A stretch of DNA of 64,000 nt from an uncultured Bacteroidales bacterium (GTDB lineage Bacteria > Bacteroidota > Bacteroidia > Bacteroidales > UBA932): assembly GCA_900316525.1 (NCBI GenBank), contig ONDF01000018.1, positions 41,443 to 105,442 on the forward strand. Direction: 5' to 3'. Below the pieces are notes generated by a model. That model saw only the letters and a list, made by a program, of their open reading frames with translations, ran no database searches and was not told the DNA's origin. Made by a program: the position numbers and the translations under genes. Positions 30,501 to 38,763 of this stretch are shown here, in pieces; positions within the stretch are counted from its first letter, which is position 1; each line of letters begins with the position of its first letter.

Positions 30501-31406
30501 TCATCGGACATAGGCCCGGACTTCCGTCTCTGGGAGCCGGACCAGGGTGGCCAGTTGCCGGAAGCTAAGCTTGTATTGACGCCGGAGCTGCTGGGCCAGC
30601 TTAATCCGCTTGGGACCGTCCAGCCGGCGCGGATCGCGGGTTCCGAACATTTGCTTGCAAGTGTCTCCGCATAGGGTCCGGGCCTCCTGGTCCTCGAACA
30701 TGACACCCCGTTGCTCCGCCATCTTGGCCAGCATCGCCTCCTCCCGCTGCTTGGGGCTGGATAAGAACACCCGGAACCGGTTGTGGGTGCCATAGATTGA
30801 TTCGAACCGGGCAACGTCCACATAGTTGGTCGGAAGAATCAACCCATTACAAACCAACCAGTTATCTGGGATGGTCCATTCCCGGGTGTGGAGGAGTTTC
30901 CTGCGGGCGCGGGCCCCCAGCGAGCCGAAAGGCACCGGTCGGCAGATGTTCCCCTGGGCATCGAATAGCCATGGCAACACATAGAAGCCTTTCCGGAAGA
31001 CCAGGCATCCCGTGCCCCAGGGATAGTCGTAAGGCATGACGGCCTTTCCGTCCTTCGTGGCTTGGATGACCGTGTACACGGCCACGTTGAGCAAGTAGTC
31101 CTGGTCGTCTCCGATGGGATACAATTCACAGCGGAGCACCAGTTCAGAACCTCCCTTCCGCGTGGCTGCGGCATGGTGGGTGTACAGTCTTTCGTAGAGG
31201 ATCTTGAAACGGAGACACGCTTCCTCCGTTCCCCAGAGGAGGAAGTGGGGGTGGCTGTCCTCGATGGAGAACGAAACGACAACGACCTGCGTGTTCGCCG
31301 CGCAGACAGCGATGAGGTTGAAAGCTGCGTAATAGTCCGCCTGGCAGATGATGAAATTCCGGGCGTCGGCGCCGTTGGCGCACACATGGAAGAACTGTTT
31401 TTTCAT
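30501..31406 (-). CDS. REP-associated tyrosine transposase (RAYT, Y1/HUH family)
   Basis: 301 residues. The metal-binding HUH-type pair is His52/His54 in EDSHPHFLLWG (family form NHVHFLL). The catalytic Tyr111 lies in YTVIQ, the YxxxQ motif of Y1 transposases, and is followed by MPYDYPWGTG (family DYPWSS). The C-terminal helices (KRIKLAQQLRRQYKLSFRQL, then LVRLPETEVRAYVR) look like a helix-turn-helix, common in Bacteroidota members. RAYTs cut single strands at palindromic REP sequences. Two inverted palindromic elements flank this gene, supporting a REPtron-like unit. No classic IS200 ends were seen. The start follows weakly defined upstream sequence without a clear -7 box. Confidence 0.85.
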   Translation of the reverse strand: MKKQFFHVCANGADARNFIICQADYYAAFNLIAVCAANTQVVVVSFSIEDSHPHFLLWGTEEACLRFKILYERLYTHHAAATRKGGSELVLRCELYPIGDDQDYLLNVAVYTVIQATKDGKAVMPYDYPWGTGCLVFRKGFYVLPWLFDAQGNICRPVPFGSLGARARRKLLHTREWTIPDNWLVCNGLILPTNYVDVARFESIYGTHNRFRVFLSSPKQREEAMLAKMAEQRGVMFEDQEARTLCGDTCKQMFGTRDPRRLDGPKRIKLAQQLRRQYKLSFRQLATLVRLPETEVRAYVR

Positions 31407-31526
31407 CGTTTTCTCTCACGCCTCATGCTCCCGTCACCAAAACGATGACTTTGGATGATACGTCCGAGGATAAAAATCGGGATTTCTCGGGAACAATCCA
31501 AGAATTATCTTTGAAATCGCGCATCC

Positions 31527-31667
31527 TGCCAAATAGCCGCACGCGGATCATCGTTTTACGAGCCCGTGGCGATGTTCTCGGTGCGCCGAGGCCCGAAATC
31601 GGCCTATGGCGCACCGGGGAGGGCAATGTGTGCGTTCTGTTGGGGATTGGTGTGCGGCTATTTGGCG
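31527..31667 (-). repeat. 141-bp palindromic element B (RAYT-flanking)
   Basis: Perfect 15-bp outer arms GCCAAATAGCCGCAC (31528-31542) and GTGCGGCTATTTGGC (31652-31666). The inner arms are GGTGCGCC (31580-31587) and GGCGCACC (31608-31615) around CGAAATCGGCC. It is inverted relative to element A and the same length. Apart from this element I see nothing firm in 31407-31774 except a lone plus-strand TATCTTTG at 31506-31513. Confidence 0.85.
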
Positions 31668-31774
31668 GGCAGGGCGGGTTGGAACCGCGCACTGTGCCGT
31701 TCGTGGGAGGGGTGGCGCCAGGCAGCGCAGCTGAGGGAAGGCGAAGGAGGCAGTGTGGCTGAGGGATGGGAGGG

Positions 31775-32413
31775 TCAGCGCAGCCCGAGGCGGCTGAGGG
31801 CTTCGGTGTAGTCGGGGATCTGGAAATGGGAGAGGTCCTTGACCTCGGCGGCCGGGTGCGCGGTCGTCAGGGCGACGACCGTCGTGCCGGCGGCCATCGC
31901 GGACCGCAGGCCGTTGAAGCTGTCCTCGAAGGCGATGCAGTCGGCCGGGTCGGCGCCCAGCAGCTCGGCGGCCTTCAGGTAGCAGTCCGGGGCCGGCTTG
32001 CTGCGGGTGATGTCCTCTGCGGTGACGATCCGGTCGAAGAGGGCGGTGAATTCCGGACGGGTCCGGAAAACGTTGCTCATCTTGGGCTGGTTGCTGCTGG
32101 TGACGACGGCGGTCCTCAGGCCCATCTCCCGGAGGGCGCGGATGAACGCGACCGTCCCTTCCACATAGGGGAAGTCCATCTGGGCCTCGAAGGCGTCCAG
32201 GCGGGCCGTCAGGCCTTCACGCTCCGCCTCGAGCGGGCCGCTGAACCACTTGTCGTAGATCTGGGTCAGCGTCTGCCCCTTGATGGCGTCCTCCAGGCCC
32301 GGCCGGTCCGGGTAGTACCGGCGGAACTCGCTTCCCCAGAAGCGGGTGTACTGCGGTTCCGTATCGAAGATGACCCCGTCCAGGTCGAAGAGTGCGGCTT
32401 TGAATCTCGTCAT
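31775..32413 (-). CDS. HAD-superfamily phosphatase/mutase (beta-phosphoglucomutase-like)
   Basis: 212 residues from the ATG at 32411-32413. HAD motif I is FDLDGVIFD, motif II VVTSSNQPK, motif III Lys in SKPAPDCYLKAAE and motif IV AFEDSFNGLRSA. The cap of about 70 residues after motif I puts it in subfamily I with beta-phosphoglucomutases and phosphoglycolate-type phosphatases. The substrate is unknown. The gene reads away from the divergent GH28 gene. A near-consensus -7 box TATCTTCG lies 26 bp upstream. Confidence 0.88.
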   Translation of the reverse strand: MTRFKAALFDLDGVIFDTEPQYTRFWGSEFRRYYPDRPGLEDAIKGQTLTQIYDKWFSGPLEAEREGLTARLDAFEAQMDFPYVEGTVAFIRALREMGLRTAVVTSSNQPKMSNVFRTRPEFTALFDRIVTAEDITRSKPAPDCYLKAAELLGADPADCIAFEDSFNGLRSAMAAGTTVVALTTAHPAAEVKDLSHFQIPDYTEALSRLGLR

Positions 32414-32479
32414 AGGACCGATGCGTTTGAATCCGGCTGCGAAGATACGGTTTTTCGTTGGAATATCGCGGTTTCTGCG

Positions 32480-32487
32480 TATATTTG
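32480..32487 (+). promoter_or_regulatory. -7 box TATATTTG for the GH28 gene
   Basis: An exact -7 box ending 4 bp before the ATG at 32492, so the mRNA is probably leaderless. Confidence 0.6.
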
Positions 32488-32491
32488 CTTC

Positions 32492-33886
32492 ATGCGTACC
32501 AAAAGAATCCTCTTTACACTCCTCTCCCTGATAGCCACGCTCACCGCGTGGGCCGGCCCTTACGGAACCTATTACCGCAACCTGCCGGCCGCCGTGGCCG
32601 GGAAAATGGCGGAACCCCAGCTGCCGGCCATCCCGGACAACTCGGTGAGCCTCACGGAGTTCGGCGGCGTCGGCGACGGCCTCACGGACAATACCCAGGC
32701 CTTCGCCAAGGCCATCAGCGCCCTGCAGAAGCTGGGCGGCGGGCACCTCGTCGTGCCGGCCGGTGTCTTCGTCACCGGGCCCATCTCCCTGAAAGACCAC
32801 ATCGACCTGCACCTGGAGCGGAACGCGATGGTTCTCCTCACGCCGGACCGCGCCGCGCACTTGAAGGACGGCAAGGCCGTGCCGGGCATCACCGCCAGCA
32901 AGCGGACGGACATCAGCATCACGGGCGAAGGCATCATCGACGGAAACGGCGAATGGTGGCGCGGCGTGAAGCGCTCCAAGGTGAGCGACACGGAATGGAA
33001 CGCCTTCAAGCGGATGGGCGGCACCGTCACCCCGAAGGGCGACCTCTGGTACCCGTTCAACCTCAAGGCCTTCGACAACATTGCCGATACCTACGAGGCC
33101 CAGGAGAAGATCCGGACGCACCTCGTCCGCTTCACGGACTGTGAGCGCGTCCTCGTCCAGGGCGTCACCCTCCAGAACTCCCCGAAGTTCCATCTCGTGC
33201 CGCAGCGCTGCAAGGATGTCATCATCGACGGCGCCACCGTCCGCTGCCCGTGGAACGCGCAGAACGGCGACGGCATCGACATTGGCCAGTGCAAGAACGT
33301 CCTCATCGTCCGGAACACCGTGGACGTGGGCGACGACGGCATCTGCATGAAGGGAGGCGCGGGCGCCGCGGCGCTCAAGGACGGCCCCTGCGACAACATC
33401 CTCATCGAGGACAACACCGTGTTCCATGCCCATGGCGGCTTCGTGATCGGCTCCGAATTCTCCGGCGGCATGGTCAACATCGTCGTCCGGAACAACACCT
33501 TCTCCGGGACGGACACCGGTCTGCGCTTCAAGAGCGCGCCCGAGCGCGGCGGCAAGACGGAAAACATCTGGATCTCAGACATCTTCATGTCCGACATCCA
33601 GGGTGAGGCCGTGGTCTTCGAGACCTCCTATGCGGACCGTCCCGTCGGCAAGGACGACGCCATGGCCGCCGAGACGGAGAACTTCCTGCCCAATTTCCAG
33701 GACATCCACATCGCCCGCGTGACCTGCCGCGACGCCCGTGTCGGCGTCAAGGCCTCCGGCACGCTGCAGATGATCCACGACATCACCCTGGAAGACTGCC
33801 TCTTCTTCTATACGGAAGAAGCATCCCAGGTCGACGACGCCGGGATGCTTCAGCTGAAAAACGTCCGTTTCGAGACCTACAGATAG
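32492..33886 (+). CDS. Glycoside hydrolase family 28 (polygalacturonase-like)
   Basis: 464 residues with a signal peptide (MRTKRILFTLLSLIATLTAW, cut after AWA). The right-handed beta-helix begins at VSLTEFGGVGDGLTDNTQAF. GH28 active-site segments are WNAQNGDGIDIGQCKN (the NxD aspartate), VDVGDDGICMKGG (the Asp-Asp pair) and HAHGGFVIGSEFSGGM (His). It should hydrolyse alpha-1,4-galacturonan or substituted pectin fragments in the periplasm or outside. The start is fixed by the signal peptide and the -7 box only 4 bp upstream. The stop overlaps the convergent DPP-IV gene by 10 bp. Confidence 0.93.
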   Translation: MRTKRILFTLLSLIATLTAWAGPYGTYYRNLPAAVAGKMAEPQLPAIPDNSVSLTEFGGVGDGLTDNTQAFAKAISALQKLGGGHLVVPAGVFVTGPISLKDHIDLHLERNAMVLLTPDRAAHLKDGKAVPGITASKRTDISITGEGIIDGNGEWWRGVKRSKVSDTEWNAFKRMGGTVTPKGDLWYPFNLKAFDNIADTYEAQEKIRTHLVRFTDCERVLVQGVTLQNSPKFHLVPQRCKDVIIDGATVRCPWNAQNGDGIDIGQCKNVLIVRNTVDVGDDGICMKGGAGAAALKDGPCDNILIEDNTVFHAHGGFVIGSEFSGGMVNIVVRNNTFSGTDTGLRFKSAPERGGKTENIWISDIFMSDIQGEAVVFETSYADRPVGKDDAMAAETENFLPNFQDIHIARVTCRDARVGVKASGTLQMIHDITLEDCLFFYTEEASQVDDAGMLQLKNVRFETYR

Positions 33887-35862
33887 TCCTCGAAATACAT
33901 TGTCACCTTGTCCATCAGGTGGATCCGGCGCCGGCCGCCCACATTGTGCGGGTCCGTCGGATAGGGGAAGTAGTCCACCTGCACGTTGTTCTTGATGCAC
34001 TCCTCGATGAAGCTGAGCGAGTGCTCCCACACGACGGTGCTGTCCACGGCGCCCTGGCAGATCAGGAGCTTGCCCTTGAGGTCCTTCGCCTTGTTGATCA
34101 GGGAAGTCTTCGCAAAGCCCTCCGGGTTCGTCGCTTCCGTGTCCATGTAGCGCTCGCCGTACATGATCTCGTACCACTTCCAGTCGATGACCGGACCGCC
34201 GGCGACGGCCACCTTGAACACGTCGGGATAGTTGGTGATGAGGCTGATGGTCATGAAGCCGCCGTAGCTCCAGCCGTGGACGCCGATGCGGTCCTTGTCC
34301 ACATACGGCTTTTCCATCAGGCGGCGCAGGCCGGCGATCTGGTCGGCCATCTCGGCCTGGCCGCACTGGCGGTTGATCGCGCGCTCGAATTCAGCACCCT
34401 GGTTGGAGGTGCCGCGGTTGTCCTGGACATACACGAGGTAGCCCTTCTGGGCCATCAGCATCTCCCACATCCGCACGCCGCCCATCCAGCTGTCCTGCAC
34501 CATCTGGGAGTGCGGGCCTCCGTAGACGTACACGATCACCGGGTACTTCTTCGCCGGGTCGAAATCCTTCGGATAGTAGAGGCGGTAGTAGTTGTCGAAC
34601 TTCCCGTCGGCGCTCGGGACGGTGCCCAGCTCCACGGCGCAGGAGGCGAAGTCCTTGAGCGGGTCGCCCGCCTCGAAGAGCTTCTGCGTGGTCTTCCCGT
34701 CCGTGCTCCGGAGCAGCGTCACGCCCGGGGTGTCCAGGTTCGAGTAGCGGTCGAAGAACCAGGTGCAGGCGCCGTTCATGGACACATTGTGCCAGCCGCG
34801 CTCCGGCGTGAGGGCCACCGGCTTGCCGATCTTCGCCTTCTCGAGGGCCTTCTTCGCCGGCGCCTTGACGCTCACCTTGTAGAGGTGGTTCTCGACGGGG
34901 GAGACCTCGGCGGAGGTGTAGAACACGTTCACGCCGTCGTTGCCCACATACTCGACATCCGCGTCGACGGGGGTGAGACGGCGGATATTGCCCAGGGTAT
35001 CAAGCAGATAGAGGTTGCGGAAGCCGTCGCGGAGGTCCGTCCGGTAGACCATCAGGTCCTTGCGGCCCTTGAGGAACCGGACCGGGTCCAGCGGCTCCAC
35101 CCAGCGCTCGTCGTCCTCCGTCAGGAGCGTGCGGACGAACTCGCCGGTGGTGGCGCAGTACTGGTTCAGTTTCATGTGATGCTGGGTGCGGTCCAGGACC
35201 TGCACATAGACGGACTTGTCGTCCGGGGACCAGCTGATGTTCGTGAGGAAGCGCTCCGGGGTGAACTCCGGGACGTTCAGGTACACGGTGCTGCCCTTGT
35301 CCAGGTCGTAGATGCCCAGGGACACGATTTCCGAGTCCATCCCGTTCATCGGGTACTTGATGAGCTGCAGCTCGCCGGTGCGGGTGCGGATGTTCAGGAG
35401 CGGGAAATCGGTGACGCGGGACTCGTCCTTGCGGTAGAAGGCGAGCTTCCGGCCCGAAGGGGCCCAGAAGACGCCGCCGTTGATGCCGAACTCGTTCCGG
35501 CTCACGGACTGCCCGTAGACGATCTCGCGGTCGTTGGAAACGGCCACGGCGATCGTGTCCTTGCCGTCGGTGATGTACAGGCTGTTGCCCACGTTGAGGG
35601 CCTTCCAGCCCTGCGGCGCCTGCGGAACCTCGAGGTTCTCGTCGATGCGGGCGGTGGCCCACTGCCGGCCTTCCTGGAAGCGGTATTCGTTGTCATTGAC
35701 CCAGGAATAGAACCGGTTTTCCGGGGACAGGCGGCCGACGATGGCGTTTTCCATCGTCAGCATCCTGCCGTCATGCGCCGGGTGCGTGCCGATCACGCGC
35801 GGCTGGGCAAAAAGAACGCCGCCCACGAGGGTGGCGCCCAGAAGAAGGAGATGCTTTCTCAT
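33877..35862 (-). CDS. Dipeptidyl-peptidase IV-like serine peptidase (S9)
   Basis: 661 residues with a signal peptide (MRKHLLLLGATLVGGVLFAQ). A beta-propeller (MLTMENAIVGRLSPENRFYS; SWSPDDKSVYVQVLD) precedes an alpha/beta hydrolase with the Ser elbow GVHGWSYGGFM, Asp in QGAVDSTVVW and His in TDPHNVGGR near the C-terminus. VIVYVYGGPHSQMV is the oxyanion region. It removes X-Pro-type dipeptides from peptides in the periplasm. It is shorter than typical DPP-IV (about 730) at the propeller N-terminus. It starts inside the stop of the upstream small membrane protein (ATGA, 4 bp). Confidence 0.9.
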   Translation of the reverse strand: MRKHLLLLGATLVGGVLFAQPRVIGTHPAHDGRMLTMENAIVGRLSPENRFYSWVNDNEYRFQEGRQWATARIDENLEVPQAPQGWKALNVGNSLYITDGKDTIAVAVSNDREIVYGQSVSRNEFGINGGVFWAPSGRKLAFYRKDESRVTDFPLLNIRTRTGELQLIKYPMNGMDSEIVSLGIYDLDKGSTVYLNVPEFTPERFLTNISWSPDDKSVYVQVLDRTQHHMKLNQYCATTGEFVRTLLTEDDERWVEPLDPVRFLKGRKDLMVYRTDLRDGFRNLYLLDTLGNIRRLTPVDADVEYVGNDGVNVFYTSAEVSPVENHLYKVSVKAPAKKALEKAKIGKPVALTPERGWHNVSMNGACTWFFDRYSNLDTPGVTLLRSTDGKTTQKLFEAGDPLKDFASCAVELGTVPSADGKFDNYYRLYYPKDFDPAKKYPVIVYVYGGPHSQMVQDSWMGGVRMWEMLMAQKGYLVYVQDNRGTSNQGAEFERAINRQCGQAEMADQIAGLRRLMEKPYVDKDRIGVHGWSYGGFMTISLITNYPDVFKVAVAGGPVIDWKWYEIMYGERYMDTEATNPEGFAKTSLINKAKDLKGKLLICQGAVDSTVVWEHSLSFIEECIKNNVQVDYFPYPTDPHNVGGRRRIHLMDKVTMYFEDYL

Positions 35863-36302
35863 AAGAAGACCTGTTCTGCGGAGGCGTCGATGGGAAGCCG
35901 GTTGTTCGGCTCCGTCGCGGGCTCGCTGTTGTCGATGGTGTCCACGATGGCGCGCTCATAGCCGCGCCAGGGGAGGGCGCCCTTGTATTCCTTGTAATGG
36001 ACGGTCACCCGCTGGCCGGTGAGCTGCTGGAGCTGCTCGGCGACTTCCTTGTCGGCGACGGAGAACTTGAAGATCTTGGACTGGACGGAGCCGTTCACGG
36101 AACCCTTGGCGCCGTAGCCCGAGAGGATCATCTCGCCCTCGTAGGTTTTCCAGATGTAGCCGGTGTAGGTCAGGGAATTCAGCTCGCCGGTCTTGGTGCC
36201 GTCGCTGAACACCCAGAAGAACTTGTAGTAGCCGAAGGCCGCGCCCGCCAGGAGGAGGATCACGATGACCCAGGCGATGATTTTACCTGCTGTCTTTGCC
36301 AT
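35859..36302 (-). CDS. Small membrane-anchored hypothetical protein
   Basis: 147 residues. One N-terminal membrane helix (IIAWVIVILLLAGAAFGYYK) anchors a beta-rich extracytoplasmic part (TGELNSLTYTGYIWKTYEGE; VTVHYKEYKGALPWRG). Similar small Bacteroidota proteins are sometimes labelled 6-phosphogluconate dehydrogenase in databases; nothing here supports such an activity. It is translationally coupled to the DPP-IV gene (ATGA) and has its own -7 box, so it may assist or accompany that peptidase. Confidence 0.75.
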   Translation of the reverse strand: MAKTAGKIIAWVIVILLLAGAAFGYYKFFWVFSDGTKTGELNSLTYTGYIWKTYEGEMILSGYGAKGSVNGSVQSKIFKFSVADKEVAEQLQQLTGQRVTVHYKEYKGALPWRGYERAIVDTIDNSEPATEPNNRLPIDASAEQVFL

Positions 36303-36325
36303 AGTAAAAGTGTTTATTCAATCCA

Positions 36326-36333
36326 CAAATATA
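36326..36333 (-). promoter_or_regulatory. -7 box TATATTTG for the small membrane protein/DPP-IV operon
   Basis: Minus-strand TATATTTG ends 23 bp before the ATG at 36302. Confidence 0.62.
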
Positions 36334-36365
36334 ACGAATCGGGGCGGAAACGCCAAGCGCGCGGC

Positions 36366-37919
36366 CTAGAATCCGCGCCCGTGCTTGATCCAGAGCTTTT
36401 CCTCCAGCTCGTTCCAGCGCTTTGCGCACTGCTCGTAGATCTGCGCGGTATAGGCGTTGAGGGCCGTCGGGGACGGGTTCTTCTCCAAGAGGGGCAGGCC
36501 CTCGAAGGCGACATCCTCCATCTCGAGGATGAGCTTCTCGAAGTCGTCCTTGTTCTTCTGCCAGGCGACGGTGCCGAGGCGGTTCGGGCGGCGGAAGGTC
36601 CACAGGACGCAGTCCGGGACGTACTGCTTCTGGCCGCAGTTGTCGAAGGCCGACGGGAGGGCCGTGCCGCCCGCGAAGATCGGGATGCGCGGGCTCTCGG
36701 CGGGGTTGTCCACGCTGTACCACAGGATGCCGCCCAGGGCGTCGGGGAGCCAGCTTCGCAGCTGGATCACCGTGGAGTAGGAGCACCAGCATACGGCCAG
36801 GGTGCGGACGAAATCGACCGTGCCCGGGGCGATGGTGTTCAGGGTGTTGCGGGTGTCGGCGACGAGCCACGGGTTCGCGACGGGGCTCACGAGGGTGTCG
36901 CCCTTGGCATTGACCATCTTCCAGTCCTTGCACATGTCGTACTCCGTGCCCTCGTAGGTACCGCGGAGGAGCTTGAACACCTCGCGGGCGCTCACCTTGT
37001 GCTCGGGCTTGATGCTGAAGGGGAGGTCGGGATCGTCCATGGACAGGCCCAGGGAAGGCGCCAGCTCGTTGAAGACGAACCAGTCGCGGATGGCGAAATT
37101 CTTGCCCTTCGCGCGGGGAACGTTGTACGCCTTGAACCATACGAAATCGCCCTGGCCATCCCAGAGGCCGTATTCCTTCGCCACGGCTTCCACATTGTCG
37201 GAGGCCATGAAATGGTCCTTGTCGCTTCGGTCGATCTTTCCGATGCGCGGGATGTTGCAGGAGATGGACACCTCGTCGTCCGGGACACGCTGGGCCACCC
37301 ACACGGCGCCCACCTTGTCGCGGCCGCAGCCGACGATTTCGAAGGCCCATACTTCGTTCTTGTCCGCCACGGTCAGGCACTCGCCGGTGTCGCCGTAGCC
37401 GTATTTCTCGGCGGTTTCGCCCATCAGGCGGATGGCGTCGCGGGCGTTGTCGCAGCGCATCAGCGCGAGCCGGGAGAGCTCCTCGATGAGGAACATCGCG
37501 TCCTTGTTGATGAGGGTGTCCGGGCCCGTGAAGGTGGACTCGCCCATGGCGAGCTGCTTCTCGTTCAGGCAGGGATAGCCCGTATTGACATAGGCGTAGG
37601 TGTGGCGGACTTCGGGGATCTCGCCCACCTTCTTGACGCCGGTGGTGTCGCCCTTGAACTTCGTGTGCCGGAGGCCCTTGAAGACCTCGAACACGTCGCC
37701 TTTCTTATGGTCGACGGCGGGTTCCATCGAGATCCAGGTGTGCGAGACGCCGTCGCAGGTGTGGGAAGTGATGACGGAGCCGTCCGTGGAGGCGAGCCGG
37801 CCCACCATGATGCTGGTGCAGCTTTCGGGCTCGTAGCCGTCGGGGTAGATGCTTTGCGCCCGGGCGCCTGCGGAGACGGCCAGCGCCGCCAGGAGAAGGA
37901 TAAAACGGGTGGTTTTCAT
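36366..37919 (-). CDS. C69 family dipeptidase
   Basis: 517 residues from the ATG at 37917-37919 (a GTG three codons upstream is possible). A signal peptide (MKTTRFILLLAALAVSAGAR) precedes the N-terminal nucleophile Cys in EPESCTSIMVGRLASTDGSV, exposed by processing in this Ntn-hydrolase family. CDNARDAIRLMGE and TVADKNEVWAFEIVG are further family segments. It cleaves dipeptides, probably in the periplasm, complementing the nearby DPP-IV. Its 5' region shows only an imperfect -7 box (TACATTCG at 37941-37948). The 3' end lies 63 bp from the upstream start of the next minus-strand operon. Confidence 0.9.
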   Translation of the reverse strand: MKTTRFILLLAALAVSAGARAQSIYPDGYEPESCTSIMVGRLASTDGSVITSHTCDGVSHTWISMEPAVDHKKGDVFEVFKGLRHTKFKGDTTGVKKVGEIPEVRHTYAYVNTGYPCLNEKQLAMGESTFTGPDTLINKDAMFLIEELSRLALMRCDNARDAIRLMGETAEKYGYGDTGECLTVADKNEVWAFEIVGCGRDKVGAVWVAQRVPDDEVSISCNIPRIGKIDRSDKDHFMASDNVEAVAKEYGLWDGQGDFVWFKAYNVPRAKGKNFAIRDWFVFNELAPSLGLSMDDPDLPFSIKPEHKVSAREVFKLLRGTYEGTEYDMCKDWKMVNAKGDTLVSPVANPWLVADTRNTLNTIAPGTVDFVRTLAVCWCSYSTVIQLRSWLPDALGGILWYSVDNPAESPRIPIFAGGTALPSAFDNCGQKQYVPDCVLWTFRRPNRLGTVAWQKNKDDFEKLILEMEDVAFEGLPLLEKNPSPTALNAYTAQIYEQCAKRWNELEEKLWIKHGRGF

Positions 37920-37980
37920 GCGTGTCACATTACGTTCTTGCGAATGTACGCTTTTTCTTGCACTTGACCAATGAATTGGC

Positions 37981-37988
37981 TACATTTG
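37981..37988 (+). promoter_or_regulatory. -7 box TACATTTG
   Basis: An exact box ending 6 bp before ATG 37995. It rules out the in-frame ATG at 37971, which lies upstream of it. Confidence 0.58.
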
Positions 37989-37994
37989 CGTGAC

Positions 37995-38705
37995 ATGGGC
38001 GAGAAAGCGGAACATATCCGGGAGTTCGGGACGTGCTTCTTCGAGAAGTACGCGCAGATCGTGCTCTCCACGGTGCTGGGCCCCGCGTTCGAGCCGCTCG
38101 TGAACCGCGACCGCCCGGACCTCCAGTCGCCCGCCGGCCGCGCCGTCGGCATCGAGGTCACCCGGGCGATGGAGGAGAGCAAGGCCGCCGGCCTCGCGCT
38201 CATGCAGGACATCGCCGGCATCACGCGCGAACTCCCCGCCGACGACCGCGACACCATCCTCGAGAGCGGCTACTCCTTCGGCCTCCCCACCGGCAAGTAC
38301 GTGGGCGTCAATGAATTGCCCTACTGGCGGATGGCCCTCCCGATGCGCCGCATCCTAGAAAGCAAGGTCTCCAAGGCCGCCAGCGGCTTCTACGGCCACT
38401 GGGACAACCTGGGCCTCTTCGTCTTCAGCAAGGACAACCTCTCCGAAGGCGAGGCCCTCAAGGCGATGAACTACACCATCAGCCTGCAGAAGAACAACGA
38501 CATCCGCTACAACCGCCTCTTCATCGCCGACATCGACGACCTCTTCGTCTGCAACCTCGACGACGGCCTCACCGCCTCCTCCCGCCTCGCCCGCCACCGC
38601 CTCACCCAGACCCAGCGCCGCACCTTCTTCCTCGAAGCGGTCCGCCGCCAGCAGGAGAGCAGCCTTGGCCCATTCACCGAGAAAACGGGCCCGTTCACCG
38701 ATTAA
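37995..38705 (+). CDS. Hypothetical protein, possibly with PD-(D/E)xK-like core
   Basis: 236 residues from ATG 37995, chosen because the promoter box at 37981-37988 excludes the earlier ATG. I do not recognise a family. Residues 37-52 read RPDLQSP..GRAVGIEVT, reminiscent of the PD...ExK/ExT core of restriction-like nucleases, with a helix before it. This is a weak resemblance only. The C-terminus is Arg/Gln-rich (LARHRLTQTQRRTFFLEAVR). No signal peptide or membrane helix. It stands alone between the C69 gene and an outer-membrane barrel gene. Confidence 0.65.
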   Translation: MGEKAEHIREFGTCFFEKYAQIVLSTVLGPAFEPLVNRDRPDLQSPAGRAVGIEVTRAMEESKAAGLALMQDIAGITRELPADDRDTILESGYSFGLPTGKYVGVNELPYWRMALPMRRILESKVSKAASGFYGHWDNLGLFVFSKDNLSEGEALKAMNYTISLQKNNDIRYNRLFIADIDDLFVCNLDDGLTASSRLARHRLTQTQRRTFFLEAVRRQQESSLGPFTEKTGPFTD

Positions 38706-38730
38706 AATCGTCATACAGGAAGCGTGTGCG

Positions 38731-38753
38731 TAGTTTTGTGCCGAAAACAAAAC
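38731..38753 (+). promoter_or_regulatory. -7 box TAGTTTTG with inverted repeat
   Basis: TAGTTTTG at 38731-38738; GTTTTG in it is repeated inversely as CAAAAC at 38748-38753, giving a possible hairpin at the mRNA 5' end. The ATG at 38764 follows. Confidence 0.58.
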
Positions 38754-38763
38754 GAAGCACGCC

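Noticed and set aside
31675..31774. Gly/Arg-rich plus-strand frame joined to the GH28 gene
   Set aside because: GH28 starts at its own signal peptide and promoter at 32492; the upstream frame runs antisense through the HAD gene.
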